A DNA stretch of 64,000 nt from Actinokineospora fastidiosa (GTDB lineage Bacteria > Actinomycetota > Actinomycetes > Mycobacteriales > Pseudonocardiaceae). Position 1 is the first letter of the stretch; each line of letters starts with the position of its first letter. The stretch covers positions 1 to 64,000 of the forward strand of contig NZ_BMRB01000006.1 in NCBI RefSeq assembly GCF_014648415.1, given 5' to 3'. Shown piece after piece: positions 16,550-26,612 of the stretch. The notes under the pieces are model-generated. The model was not told the DNA's origin. It saw nothing but the letters and a program-made list of their open reading frames with translations, and made no database searches. A program made the translations under genes and the position numbers.

Positions 16550-18903
16550 GCCCGCAAGACCGCGTTCTCGATCGCCCGCCGCCACCCCGGTCCGGCGCCC
16601 TTGGGGATGCCGAAGGAGTCGACGACCGACCCGCCCAGGGTCGCCACCCTGGCCCAGCGCACGTCCACCCCGCGGCCCTCCAGCGCGTCGGCGACGCTGT
16701 GCAGCAGGCCGATCCGGTCCGCGCAGCGCAGTTCCATGACCACGACGTCCGGGCTGCCCGCCTCGTGGTCGAACCACAGCACCCTCGGCTCGGGCGGGTC
16801 GGCCGCGACGCCGCCGTAGTCGCGCTCCTTGGCGGCCAGCTGCTCGGCCAGCGGGAGCGTCCCGGCCACGGCGCGGGCGAACTGCTCGCGCAGCAGCGAC
16901 GGGTCGGGCATGGAGCCGAACCGCGGCGTCACGGTGAACACGCCGACGGCGACCCCGGCGTGCGCGCCCATCGTGGCCGCGTGCACCTCCAGCGAGTTCA
17001 GCGCGAGCACGCCCGCCGCGCGCGACAACACGCCCGGGCGGTCGACAGTGGCGATGGTGACGGTCGCCGGACGTGTCCCCGCCACGAGCACGTCCGGCTT
17101 CCCGGACGCCGCCGTCGATTCGGCCAGCGCCCGCTTGTCCGCAGCCAACGGCACACCGTCGGGCAGCGGCTCACCGGCCATCGCGGCGCGGGTCTTGCGC
17201 ACGAGGTCGCCGACGAGCGCCGCCTTCCAGTCCGTCCACACGCCCGGCCCGGTGGCGAGGGAATCGGCCTCCGCCAGCGCGTGCAGGATGTCCAGCAGGA
17301 CGGGATCGCGGTCCAGGGTCTCGGCCATCCGCTCGGCCGTGGCCGGGTCGTCGATGTCGCGGCGGGTCGCGGTGTGCGGCAGCAGGAGGTGGTGGCGCAC
17401 CACGGCGGCGAGCGTGTCGACGTCCTGTTTGGACAGCCCGAGCCGGTGGCCGACCTGCGTGGCCAGCGCCGCGCCGACGACGGAGTGGTCGGCGTCGCGG
17501 CCCTTGCCGATGTCGTGCAGCAGCGCGCCGAGCAGCAGCAGGTCGGGGCGCGAGACCGAGGTGACCCGGCGGGCGGCGTTGACCGTCGTGCGCACGAGGT
17601 GCCGGTCGACGGTCCAGATGTGCGCCATGTCGCGGGGCGGCAGGTCGCGCACGGCGCCCCACTCCGGGAACAGCCTGGCCCACAGGCCGGTGCGGTCCAG
17701 CGCCTCGACCACGTCGGTCAGCCCCTCCCCCGCGCCCAGCAGCGCCACGAGGTCCTGGCGGACCTCGGCGGGCCACGGGGCGCGCAGTTCGGGGGCCGTC
17801 TCGCCCAGCCGCGACAGCGCCGCGGGCGCGATCGGGTGCCCGGTGCGGACGGCGGCCGCGGCGACGCGCAGCAGCAGGCCGGGGTCCTTGCCGGGCTCGG
17901 CGTCGCGGGCGAGCACCACCTCGCCGGCGTGCAGGACGACGCCGTCGGCCAGCGGACGGCGTTCCGGCGCGCGGCGCAGCACCCCGAGCACCCGCCGCTG
18001 CGGCTGGGCCGACGACACCGCGCGCAGCGCGACGTCCACCGCGTACGCCACGGTTCGGCCCGCGCCGGACAGCGCGCGCACCAGGGCGAACCGGTCGCCC
18101 AGCCCCAGCGCGGACGCGACCTCGTCGCCGTCCTGCGGGCGCAGGACGTCCCGGGGACGGCCCACCACGCGGCGCAGCTCGGTGCGGGTGTCCAGCAGCA
18201 GGGTCCGGGCCGCCTGGACGTCCTCGCCCGGCCGGTCCACCAGCTGCGCGACGGCCAGCGCGTCGAGGACGCCGAGGTCGCGCAGCCCGCCGCGGCCGTG
18301 CTTGAGGTCCGGCTCGACCCAGTGCGCGACCTCCCCCGCCCGCGCCCAGCGCTTGCGCACGGACTCCAGCAGCTCGCCCAGGCGCTTGCGCGCGCCCGCC
18401 CGCCAGGAGTCGCGGGCCGCGCGCGCGAGCCGCACGCCGATCTCGGCGTCGCCTGCCATGTGCCGGGCGTCCAGCAGGCCGAGCGCGACCCGCAGGTCCG
18501 TCCCGGCCACCTCCAGCGCCTCGCCGACGGTGCGCACCGAGTGGTCCAGCCCGACCCCGGCGTTCCACAGCGGGTACCAGAGCCGTTCGGCCACGTCGGC
18601 GACCGGTTTGCGCCCGTCGTGCACCAGGACCAGGTCGAGGTCGGCGTACGGGACCAGTTCGCGCCTGCCGAGGCCGCCGACGGCGAGCAGCGCGACGCCC
18701 TCGCCGCGCCCGCCGATCCCGGCCTGCGCCGCGTGCGCGGTGAGCCAGAACTCGTGCAGGTCGGCGAGGGCCTCGCGGAGCGCGGGCGGGCTCAGCCGGT
18801 GTCCCCCGGACGCGCCTGCGGACCCGGCGCGCCCGCGACCGAGCAACCGGTCGCGGGCGAGCACCAGGTCCGCGGCGTTCGGGGCGTGCTCCCCCTGGGT
18901 CAT
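16540..18903 (-). CDS. glnD: PII nucleotidyltransferase (uridylyl/adenylyltransferase) GlnD
   Basis: A 787-residue bifunctional enzyme that modifies and de-modifies the PII protein in response to glutamine. It has a nucleotidyltransferase domain with GGLGRRELVPYADLDLV (about residues 76-92, metal Asp88 and Asp90). An HD hydrolase domain carries LLHDIGKG, and two C-terminal ACT domains sense glutamine (around VTIATVDRPGVLS and VVVMELRCADRIGLL). In Streptomyces and Corynebacterium the homologue adenylylates PII. It starts 3 bases after the glnB stop and is the last gene of amt-glnB-glnD. The stop codon sits inside a hairpin. Confidence 0.96.
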   Translation of the reverse strand: MTQGEHAPNAADLVLARDRLLGRGRAGSAGASGGHRLSPPALREALADLHEFWLTAHAAQAGIGGRGEGVALLAVGGLGRRELVPYADLDLVLVHDGRKPVADVAERLWYPLWNAGVGLDHSVRTVGEALEVAGTDLRVALGLLDARHMAGDAEIGVRLARAARDSWRAGARKRLGELLESVRKRWARAGEVAHWVEPDLKHGRGGLRDLGVLDALAVAQLVDRPGEDVQAARTLLLDTRTELRRVVGRPRDVLRPQDGDEVASALGLGDRFALVRALSGAGRTVAYAVDVALRAVSSAQPQRRVLGVLRRAPERRPLADGVVLHAGEVVLARDAEPGKDPGLLLRVAAAAVRTGHPIAPAALSRLGETAPELRAPWPAEVRQDLVALLGAGEGLTDVVEALDRTGLWARLFPEWGAVRDLPPRDMAHIWTVDRHLVRTTVNAARRVTSVSRPDLLLLGALLHDIGKGRDADHSVVGAALATQVGHRLGLSKQDVDTLAAVVRHHLLLPHTATRRDIDDPATAERMAETLDRDPVLLDILHALAEADSLATGPGVWTDWKAALVGDLVRKTRAAMAGEPLPDGVPLAADKRALAESTAASGKPDVLVAGTRPATVTIATVDRPGVLSRAAGVLALNSLEVHAATMGAHAGVAVGVFTVTPRFGSMPDPSLLREQFARAVAGTLPLAEQLAAKERDYGGVAADPPEPRVLWFDHEAGSPDVVVMELRCADRIGLLHSVADALEGRGVDVRWARVATLGGSVVDSFGIPKGAGPGWRRAIENAVLRACG

Positions 18904-18906
18904 GGG

Positions 18907-21312
<2,406 letters not shown>

Positions 21313-21313
<1 letters not shown>

Positions 21314-22143
21314 TGGGCAGGGTGGTGATCACGGGGTCGTCCGGGATCGTGGGCTCGGCCGTCGCGGCGGAGCTGCACGCGTCGGGGTGGACGGTCCTGG
21401 GGTGGGACGCCCGACCGGGGCGGTGGACCGACCACGTCGGCGATCTGCGCGACCCGGCCTTGCGCGCCCGGGCCCTGGCGGGGGCGGACGCCGTGGTGCA
21501 CGCGGCCGCGCTGCACGCCCCGCACGTCGGGCGGGTGCCGGACGAGGACTTCCGGTCGGTCAACGTCGAGGCCACGGCGGCTCTGCTGGACCAGGCCGTC
21601 CGCTGCGGGGTCCGGCGGTTCGTCTACACGAGCAGCACGTCGGTCTACGGGCACGCGCTGGTCCCCCGCGACCGCGCGGTGTGGGTCGACGAGACGCTGG
21701 ACCCGCTGCCGCGCGACATCTACGACGAGACCAAGCTCGCGGCCGAGACCCTTGTCCGCGCCCACGAGGCCCTGTCGCCTGTCGTCCTGCGGATAGCCCG
21801 CTGCTTCCCGGAGCCGCGGCCGATCCGCGCGGCGCACCGGCTGCACCGCGGCGTCGATCCGCGGGATGTGGCTCAGGCGCACCGGATGGCGGTGGATCGC
21901 GCCGGGGTCGACGGCGTGTTCACCATCGCCGGACCGGTCGTGTTCACCCGGTCGGATGTCGAGGAGCTGTGGCGCGACGCCGCCGCCGTCCTCGGCCGCC
22001 GCGCGCCGGAACTCGTCGCGGTGTTCGAGCGCAACGGGTGGCCGGTGCCCGAGCGGATCGACCGCGTCTACGACTCGTCCGCCGCTACGGCGAAATTGGG
22101 CTATCGGCCGGTGCACGGTGCCGCGTCGGTCGCTGCGGCCTGA
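21313..22143 (+). CDS. NAD-dependent epimerase/dehydratase (extended SDR)
   Basis: A 276-residue extended short-chain dehydrogenase. The nucleotide-binding glycine motif is VVITGSSGIVGSA at the N-terminus. The active site shows TSSTSVYG and, 20-30 residues on, the Tyr-x3-Lys motif as YDETKLAAE. This is the pattern of sugar-nucleotide epimerases and reductases, but the substrate cannot be read. ATG 21313 overlaps the FhuF-like stop codon, so the pair is likely co-translated. The 3' end overlaps the convergent IMPase-like gene by 43 bases. Confidence 0.88.
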
Positions 22144-22886
22144 TCGGCGGCGATCACCGCGACCAGGTCGGCGTGGGTGCGGGCGTCGGCGGCGGCCACC
22201 AGGCCCTGGGCGCCGGTGTGCAGCGGTCCGCCCACGAGGTTGGAGACGACACACCCGGCCGCCTGGCAGAGCGCGATGGCCGCGCTGAAGTGCACGCTGT
22301 CGCGGAGGTGGCCGTCGGTGACGTAGCCTGCGCGCTTGCCAGCCGCGACCCAGGCCAGCGCCAGGGACGTCGACAGCACCCGGGGCCGGAAGCGGGCGGT
22401 GAACGCCGGGTCGGCGAGCAGCCGGGCCGCGCTGAACCGGTCCCGGTTGGGGAACGGCGGGTCGATGTCGACGTCCACGATCCGGCTGGCCGGATCCGGG
22501 GCGAGGGCGCCGTCGGTCCGGAAGACCTCGCCGGAGAACGGGTCGGCGACGGCGGCTGCGGTGATCTCGCCGTGGACGCGCAGGGCGACGTTGACCGCCA
22601 CCAGCGGCGTCCCCACGGCGTAGTTGTGGGTGCCGCACAGCGGGTCGACCAGCCAGGTGCGGTCGGCCTGGCCGGTGGCGCCCAGTTCCTCCCCGACGAC
22701 AGCGTCATCCGGGCGGGCGGCGCGCAGGACCGCGAGGATGGCGCGTTCCGCCGCCACGTCCGCCTCGGTGGCGAAGTCGTCGGCGTCCTTGGCGAACCGC
22801 CGCAGGGCGCGCCCGCGCAGCGACCGGACGACCTCGGCGCCCGCCTCGGCCGCCCTGGCCGCCAGTTCGGCGTCGGTCTCCCCCAT
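22101..22886 (-). CDS. Inositol monophosphatase-fold protein with altered metal site
   Basis: A 261-residue IMPase-superfamily protein. It keeps GEE (residues 65-67) and the aspartate of VDPLCGTHNY (Asp81). However, the family DPIDGT motif has Cys84 where the second metal aspartate should be. The C-terminal W-D-x-A-A motif is replaced by H199-F200-S-A-A, so the third metal Asp is also missing. True IMPases, CysQ and fructose bisphosphatases need those residues for Mg-dependent phosphate hydrolysis. The protein may bind a ligand without hydrolysing it, or use another residue such as Asp196. Start ATG 22886. Confidence 0.8.
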   Translation of the reverse strand: MGETDAELAARAAEAGAEVVRSLRGRALRRFAKDADDFATEADVAAERAILAVLRAARPDDAVVGEELGATGQADRTWLVDPLCGTHNYAVGTPLVAVNVALRVHGEITAAAVADPFSGEVFRTDGALAPDPASRIVDVDIDPPFPNRDRFSAARLLADPAFTARFRPRVLSTSLALAWVAAGKRAGYVTDGHLRDSVHFSAAIALCQAAGCVVSNLVGGPLHTGAQGLVAAADARTHADLVAVIAADQAAATDAAPCTGR

Positions 22887-22895
22887 GCGGGCAGC

Positions 22896-23558
22896 CTAGG
22901 CGGGGGCGATGCGCACGCAGCAGTGGCCGGGGGCCGGGTCGAGGCGGGCGGTCAGGCCGGACTCGGCCATCCCGTCGAGCAGGCCGTCGAGCAGGCAGAG
23001 GTTCATTCCGCAGACGAGTTCGGTGTGCTGCTGGGCCAGGCTGTGGAAGGGGCAGTTGGCCATGACGATCTCGCCGCCCGCGGTGCGCGGCTCGAAGCCG
23101 AAGGCCTCCAGCGCGCCCAGCACGTCCCGGTCGTCGGTGCGCGCGGCCTCCCCGATGTCGCGGCCGAGCGCGCGGGCGCGGCGGTCGAGGACGGCGCGCG
23201 GCGGCTCGCCGGACGCCTGGGCCTCCTGGAGGGCGTCGGCGAGCAGGTGTCCGGCCAGTTCGTAGCGGCGGTCGGGCAGGGACACCGCGATCTGCCGCGG
23301 TGAGCGCCGGTACAGCTTGGCCGGGCGGCCCGCGCCCGGACCCGTGCGGCCGGTGCGGCGTTCGTGGACGACCTCGAGCAGGCCCTCGCCGACCAGGCGG
23401 TCGAGGTGGAACGCGACGGTGGTGCGGGGCGCGCCCACGGCGTCGGCGGCTTCGTCGCGGCTCACCGGGGCGGGGCTGCGCACGACGAAGTCGTACAGCC
23501 TGCGCCGGGTCGGCTCGTCGAGCGCGGCGACGGCGGAGACGTGGGACGGGTCGCCCAT
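22896..23558 (-). CDS. Winged-helix transcriptional regulator with Cys-rich C-terminus (COG2345-like)
   Basis: A 220-residue regulator. An N-terminal ArsR/MarR-like winged helix (about residues 10-85, with SRDEAADAVGAPRTTVAFHLDRL as recognition region) precedes a sensor domain. Cysteines lie in ANCPFHSL, LVCGMNLCLL and GHCCVRI. This resembles the SufR-type family, where such cysteines hold an iron-sulfur cluster. ATG 23558 is preferred over GTG 23570 because AGGAG lies 11 bases before it. It is divergent from doxX, with a perfect inverted repeat on the doxX promoter between them, so it is the likely redox- or iron-sensing repressor of the doxX-folE-reductase operon (inference). Confidence 0.82.
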   Translation of the reverse strand: MGDPSHVSAVAALDEPTRRRLYDFVVRSPAPVSRDEAADAVGAPRTTVAFHLDRLVGEGLLEVVHERRTGRTGPGAGRPAKLYRRSPRQIAVSLPDRRYELAGHLLADALQEAQASGEPPRAVLDRRARALGRDIGEAARTDDRDVLGALEAFGFEPRTAGGEIVMANCPFHSLAQQHTELVCGMNLCLLDGLLDGMAESGLTARLDPAPGHCCVRIAPA

Positions 23559-23575
23559 TCTAAAAACCACTCCTG

Positions 23576-23626
23576 TTGACGAAATTCGGCCTGCGGTTCT
23601 AACGTTAGCCCATCTTGTCGTTAGAA
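23576..23626 (+). promoter_or_regulatory. doxX promoter with overlapping operator
   Basis: A -35 box TTGACG (23576-23581) and a -10 box TAACGT (23600-23605) are 18 bases apart. Over the -10 lies TTCTAACG (23597-23604), which is exactly inverted as CGTTAGAA at 23619-23626; centre-to-centre spacing is 22 bases, two helical turns. The first arm also contains a 10-base palindrome, CTAACGTTAG (23599-23608). A protein bound here would block polymerase and the AAGGAGGAG ribosome site. The divergent Cys-rich regulator is the obvious candidate. Confidence 0.7.
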
Positions 23627-23635
23627 GGAGGAGTC

Positions 23636-24055
23636 ATGGCCACCGACGTGTCCGGCATCCGCTCCGCGCTGCGGTCCGACCCAAGCCACCAGGCGTTCCT
23701 GCTGCTGCGGACGGTGTTCACCGTCGCGCCGGTGCTGTTCGGCCTGGACAAGTTCTTCAACGTGATGGTCGAGTGGCCGGTGTACCTCGCCGGGTGGATC
23801 GACGGGCTGCTGCCGGGCACGGCGCAGCAGGCGATGTACGGCATCGGCGTCGTCGAGATCGTCGCGGGCCTGGTCGTCGCCGTCGCGCCGCGCTTCGGCG
23901 GGCTGCTCGTGGCCGCGTGGCTGACCGGGATCATCGTGAACCTGCTGACCCTCCCCGGCTACTACGACGTCGCGCTGCGCGACTTCGGCCTGCTGGTGGC
24001 CGCGCTCGCGCTGGCCAGGCTGGCCGTGAAGCACGCCCCGGGGAAGACGGCATGA
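23636..24055 (+). CDS. DoxX-family membrane protein
   Basis: A 139-residue inner-membrane protein with four hydrophobic segments, at roughly residues 22-40, 60-80, 85-105 and 112-130. It carries the DoxX-like opening LLRTVFTVAPVLFGLDKFF. Some DoxX proteins belong to thiosulfate:quinone oxidoreductases or, in mycobacteria, to a membrane-associated oxidoreductase complex with superoxide dismutase. The role here is unknown. ATG 23636 has an excellent ribosome site (AAGGAGGAG). The stop overlaps the folE start (ATGA), so the two are translationally coupled. Confidence 0.85.
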   Translation: MATDVSGIRSALRSDPSHQAFLLLRTVFTVAPVLFGLDKFFNVMVEWPVYLAGWIDGLLPGTAQQAMYGIGVVEIVAGLVVAVAPRFGGLLVAAWLTGIIVNLLTLPGYYDVALRDFGLLVAALALARLAVKHAPGKTA

Positions 24056-24654
24056 CCGAGGCGCTCACCCGCCACCTCCAGGTGGTGCCCGGCCGCAACG
24101 GCGTCGACCTGGCGGCCGCGGAGCGGGCGGTGGCCGACCTGCTCGTCGCCCTCGGCCGCGACCCGGACACCGAGCACCTGGCCGACACGCCCCGCCGGGT
24201 CGCCCACGCCTACGCGGAGATGCTGACGCCCCGGGAGTTCGACCTGACGACGTTCCCCAACGACGAGGGCTACGACGAGCTGGTCCTCGCCCGCGACATC
24301 CCCGTGCAGTCGCTGTGCGAGCACCACATGCTGCCCTTCCACGGCGTGGCGCACGTGGGATACCTGCCCGGGGCGCGGATCCTGGGGCTGTCGAAGCTGG
24401 CGCGCGTGGTCGAGCTGTTCGCCCGCGATCTGCAGGTCCAGGAACGCCTCACCAAGCAGGTGGCCGAATGGCTGCAGCGCCACCTCGCCCCGCACGGCGT
24501 GGGCGTGGTGATCGAGGCGGAGCACCTGTGCATGTCGCTGCGCGGCGTGCGGGCGGCGGGGACGCGCACCGTGACCTCGGCGCTGCAGGGCCTGTTGCGC
24601 GAGGATCCGAGGTCGCGGCAGGAGTTCTTCGCCCTGGCCGGGGTCAACGCGTGA
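24052..24654 (+). CDS. folE: GTP cyclohydrolase I (FolE type IA)
   Basis: A 200-residue GTP cyclohydrolase I that opens the GTP ring to make dihydroneopterin triphosphate. Zinc ligands are present: Cys and His in SLCEHHMLPFHG, and the second Cys in EAEHLCMSLRGV. The substrate-binding GYLPGARILGLSKLARVVE and QERLTKQVAEWL segments are intact, so it should be a zinc-dependent active enzyme. Housekeeping folE in actinobacteria usually sits in an ftsH-folE-folP block. This copy is in a regulated doxX-flavoprotein operon and is therefore probably a second, condition-specific gene. Confidence 0.93.
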   Translation: MTEALTRHLQVVPGRNGVDLAAAERAVADLLVALGRDPDTEHLADTPRRVAHAYAEMLTPREFDLTTFPNDEGYDELVLARDIPVQSLCEHHMLPFHGVAHVGYLPGARILGLSKLARVVELFARDLQVQERLTKQVAEWLQRHLAPHGVGVVIEAEHLCMSLRGVRAAGTRTVTSALQGLLREDPRSRQEFFALAGVNA

Positions 24655-24665
24655 AGGAGGAGGAC

Positions 24666-25856
24666 ATGGACGAGGTGTTCGTGATCGTCGGGGCGGGGCT
24701 CGCCGCGGCGAAGGCAGCGCAGGCGCTGCGCGACTTGGGCTTCGCCGGACGCGTGGTGGTGATCGGCGACGAGGCCGACCGGCCCTACGAGCGCCCGCCG
24801 CTGTCGAAGGGCTACCTGCTCGGCGACCAGGAGCGCGCCGCGGTGTTCGTGCACGGCGAGGACTGGTACGGGCAGAACTCGGTCGAACTGCGCCTCGGCA
24901 GCCCGGCGGTCGGGCTGGACCGGGCGGCGCGGGTGGTCGAGCTGGCCGACGGCTCGCGGATCGGCTACACGAAGCTGCTGCTGGCCACCGGGTCGACGGC
25001 CAAGCGCGCGCCGGGCCTGTCCGGCGTGCACTACCTGCGCAGGCTTGAGGACTCCGACCGGCTGCGCGCTGCGCTGGAGACCGGCGGTCCGGTCGTCATC
25101 GCGGGCGCGGGGTGGATCGGGCTGGAGGTCGCCGCGGCGGCCCGCACGCGCGGCTGCCCGGTCACCGTCGTCGAGCCCGCACCGACGCCGCTGCACGCGG
25201 TGCTGGGGCCGGAGCTCGGCGGCTTCTTCGCCGACGTGCACCGCGGGCACGGGGTCGAGTTCCGCTTCGGCGCTCAGCTCTCCGCTGTCCGGGACGGGGT
25301 GGCGGTGACCTCCGACGGGGAGGAGATCGCGGCGGCGACGGTGGTCGTGGGGATCGGGGCGCGGCCGAACACGGAGTTGGCGGAGAAGGCCGGGCTCGCT
25401 GTGGACAACGGCGTTGTCGTGGACTCGGGGCTCCGTACCGAGGACCCCTATATCTACGCTGCCGGTGATGTGGCCAGTGTGCCGAACGCCTTGTACGGCA
25501 AGCGTTTGCGGGTTGAGCACTGGGGCAACGCTCTTGCTGGTGGTGAGGCCGCGGCCAAGGCGATGGTGGGGCAGGACGTTGTGTACGACGAGCTGCCGTA
25601 CTTCTTCTCTGATCAGTACGACGTGGGCATGGAGTTCGCCGGGTTCGTGGCGCCTGGGTCGTACGACCGGGTGGTGCGGCGTGGGGAGGGGACGGAGTTC
25701 CACGCGTTCTGGCTGGCCGGGGATCGGGTGGTCGCGGGGATGCACGTCAATCGGTGGGATGAGGGGATCGGGGATGTGCAGGCGTTGATCCGGTCTCGGC
25801 GGGCGGTGGATGTCTCGCGGTTGGGGGATGTGTCTGTGCCGTTGTCGGTGCATTAA
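24666..25856 (+). CDS. FAD-dependent ferredoxin/rubredoxin reductase-type oxidoreductase
   Basis: A 396-residue two-dinucleotide-binding flavoprotein. The N-terminal FAD motif is VIVGAGLAAAKAAQ and a second Rossmann motif VVIAGAGWIGLEVAA (about residues 140-155) binds NAD(P)H. YERPPLSKGYLLG and IYAAGDVA are typical of rhodocoxin/putidaredoxin reductases, which pass electrons to a ferredoxin. No ferredoxin gene is adjacent. ATG 24666 follows a strong AAGGAGGAGG site, 11 bases after the folE stop. Codons in the last 550 bases are G/T-rich, unlike the first part. Confidence 0.9.
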   Translation: MDEVFVIVGAGLAAAKAAQALRDLGFAGRVVVIGDEADRPYERPPLSKGYLLGDQERAAVFVHGEDWYGQNSVELRLGSPAVGLDRAARVVELADGSRIGYTKLLLATGSTAKRAPGLSGVHYLRRLEDSDRLRAALETGGPVVIAGAGWIGLEVAAAARTRGCPVTVVEPAPTPLHAVLGPELGGFFADVHRGHGVEFRFGAQLSAVRDGVAVTSDGEEIAAATVVVGIGARPNTELAEKAGLAVDNGVVVDSGLRTEDPYIYAAGDVASVPNALYGKRLRVEHWGNALAGGEAAAKAMVGQDVVYDELPYFFSDQYDVGMEFAGFVAPGSYDRVVRRGEGTEFHAFWLAGDRVVAGMHVNRWDEGIGDVQALIRSRRAVDVSRLGDVSVPLSVH

Positions 25857-25868
25857 TCGCTGGGGGTG

Positions 25869-26002
25869 CTGCTCCCTCGGCCTCAAGTGTTTAACCCTGG
25901 GAGGGCGGAGTAAAGGGCGCCTTCGGCGTCGCTGCGCGACAGGCTTCGCCTGCCCTTGACACCGCCCTCCCAGGGTTAAAGACGGCCAGGACGAGGGAGC
26001 AG
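25869..26002. repeat. Multi-stem inverted repeat with cloverleaf potential
   Basis: Nested arms fill the gap between two convergent genes. The outermost pair is CTGCTCCCTCG (25869-25879) with its exact complement at 25992-26002. Next is TTTAACCCTGGGAGGGCGG (25890-25908), complemented at 25962-25980, then AAGGGC (25913-25918) with GCCCTT (25952-25957). Inside are three small hairpins with 3-base loops at 25918-25928, 25928-25940 and 25940-25952. Single-stranded, this folds as a three-arm cloverleaf. It may end transcription in both directions or belong to a dispersed palindromic repeat family. Confidence 0.85.
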
Positions 26003-26056
26003 GGGGGAGTCTGATCGACTGGGGCCTGCACGTGTGGGGGCGCGTGAGGCTGGTGA

Positions 26057-26491
26057 TCAGGTCTGAGGAGTTGGCTGGCGATAGGGGACGGCGTCCAGCA
26101 GGGTGATCTTGACTGTGCTGCCGTTGGGGACCTGGTATTCGCACTGGTCGCCCTTGCGGGTGCCGGTTAGGGCGCGGCCCAAGGGAGAGTCTGGGGAGTA
26201 GACCTCCAGGGTGCCGTGTTCGGCTTGGCGGACGCCCAGCAGGAAGGTCTCGGTCTCGCCGGTGTCGTCGTAGCGGACGGTCAGGACCATGCCGGGTTCG
26301 GCGATGCCGTCGTCTGCGGGGGCTTCGCCCACCACGGCGTTGTTCAGCAGGTCGCGGATTTCGCGGATGCGTTGGTGGCGGGTGCCGTGCTCGTCGTCGG
26401 CGGCGGTGGGTGGGGTCAGCAGGTCGGCCAGTTCGGCGCGGAGGCGGTCGTGGGCCTCGGGGGTCAGCCAGGTGCGGTGGGTGCTCGTCAT
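26057..26491 (-). CDS. GreA/GreB-like transcript cleavage factor paralogue
   Basis: A 144-residue protein with a clear GreA/GreB C-terminal domain: SPDSPLGRALTGTRKGD at about residues 99-115, followed by the VKITLLDAVPYR strand. The N-terminal coiled-coil (about 1-55) is short and carries a DDEHG patch rather than the canonical catalytic acid pair of GreA. It may bind RNA polymerase through the secondary channel with altered activity, as known for Gre paralogues such as Rnk and Gfh1 (inference). ATG 26491 has GGAG 8 bases upstream. Two strong hairpins lie just upstream of the ribosome site. Confidence 0.85.
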   Translation of the reverse strand: MTSTHRTWLTPEAHDRLRAELADLLTPPTAADDEHGTRHQRIREIRDLLNNAVVGEAPADDGIAEPGMVLTVRYDDTGETETFLLGVRQAEHGTLEVYSPDSPLGRALTGTRKGDQCEYQVPNGSTVKITLLDAVPYRQPTPQT

Positions 26492-26513
26492 CGGTGTTCT
26501 CCAGGTGCTGAGG

Positions 26514-26593
26514 CGCCGTCAGGGCGGTGGGGTAAGGCCGCCCTGACGGCGATGTGCCCGTGCGGTCCGGGCTCTCGGCGCCGGACCGCACGG
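26514..26593 (-). terminator. Two tandem GC-rich hairpins between dadA and greA-like gene
   Basis: Hairpin one pairs CGCCGTCAGGGCGG (26514-26527) perfectly with 26538-26551. Hairpin two pairs CCGTGCGGTCCGG (26558-26570) perfectly with 26581-26593. Both have 10-base loops, and they are 6 bases apart. They start 19 bases after the dadA stop and end 22 bases before the greA-like start. They could terminate dadA or act as a structured leader of the Gre paralogue. There is no U-tract. Confidence 0.7.
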
Positions 26594-26612
26594 ACTGGGA
26601 GGTGGTTCGGGG

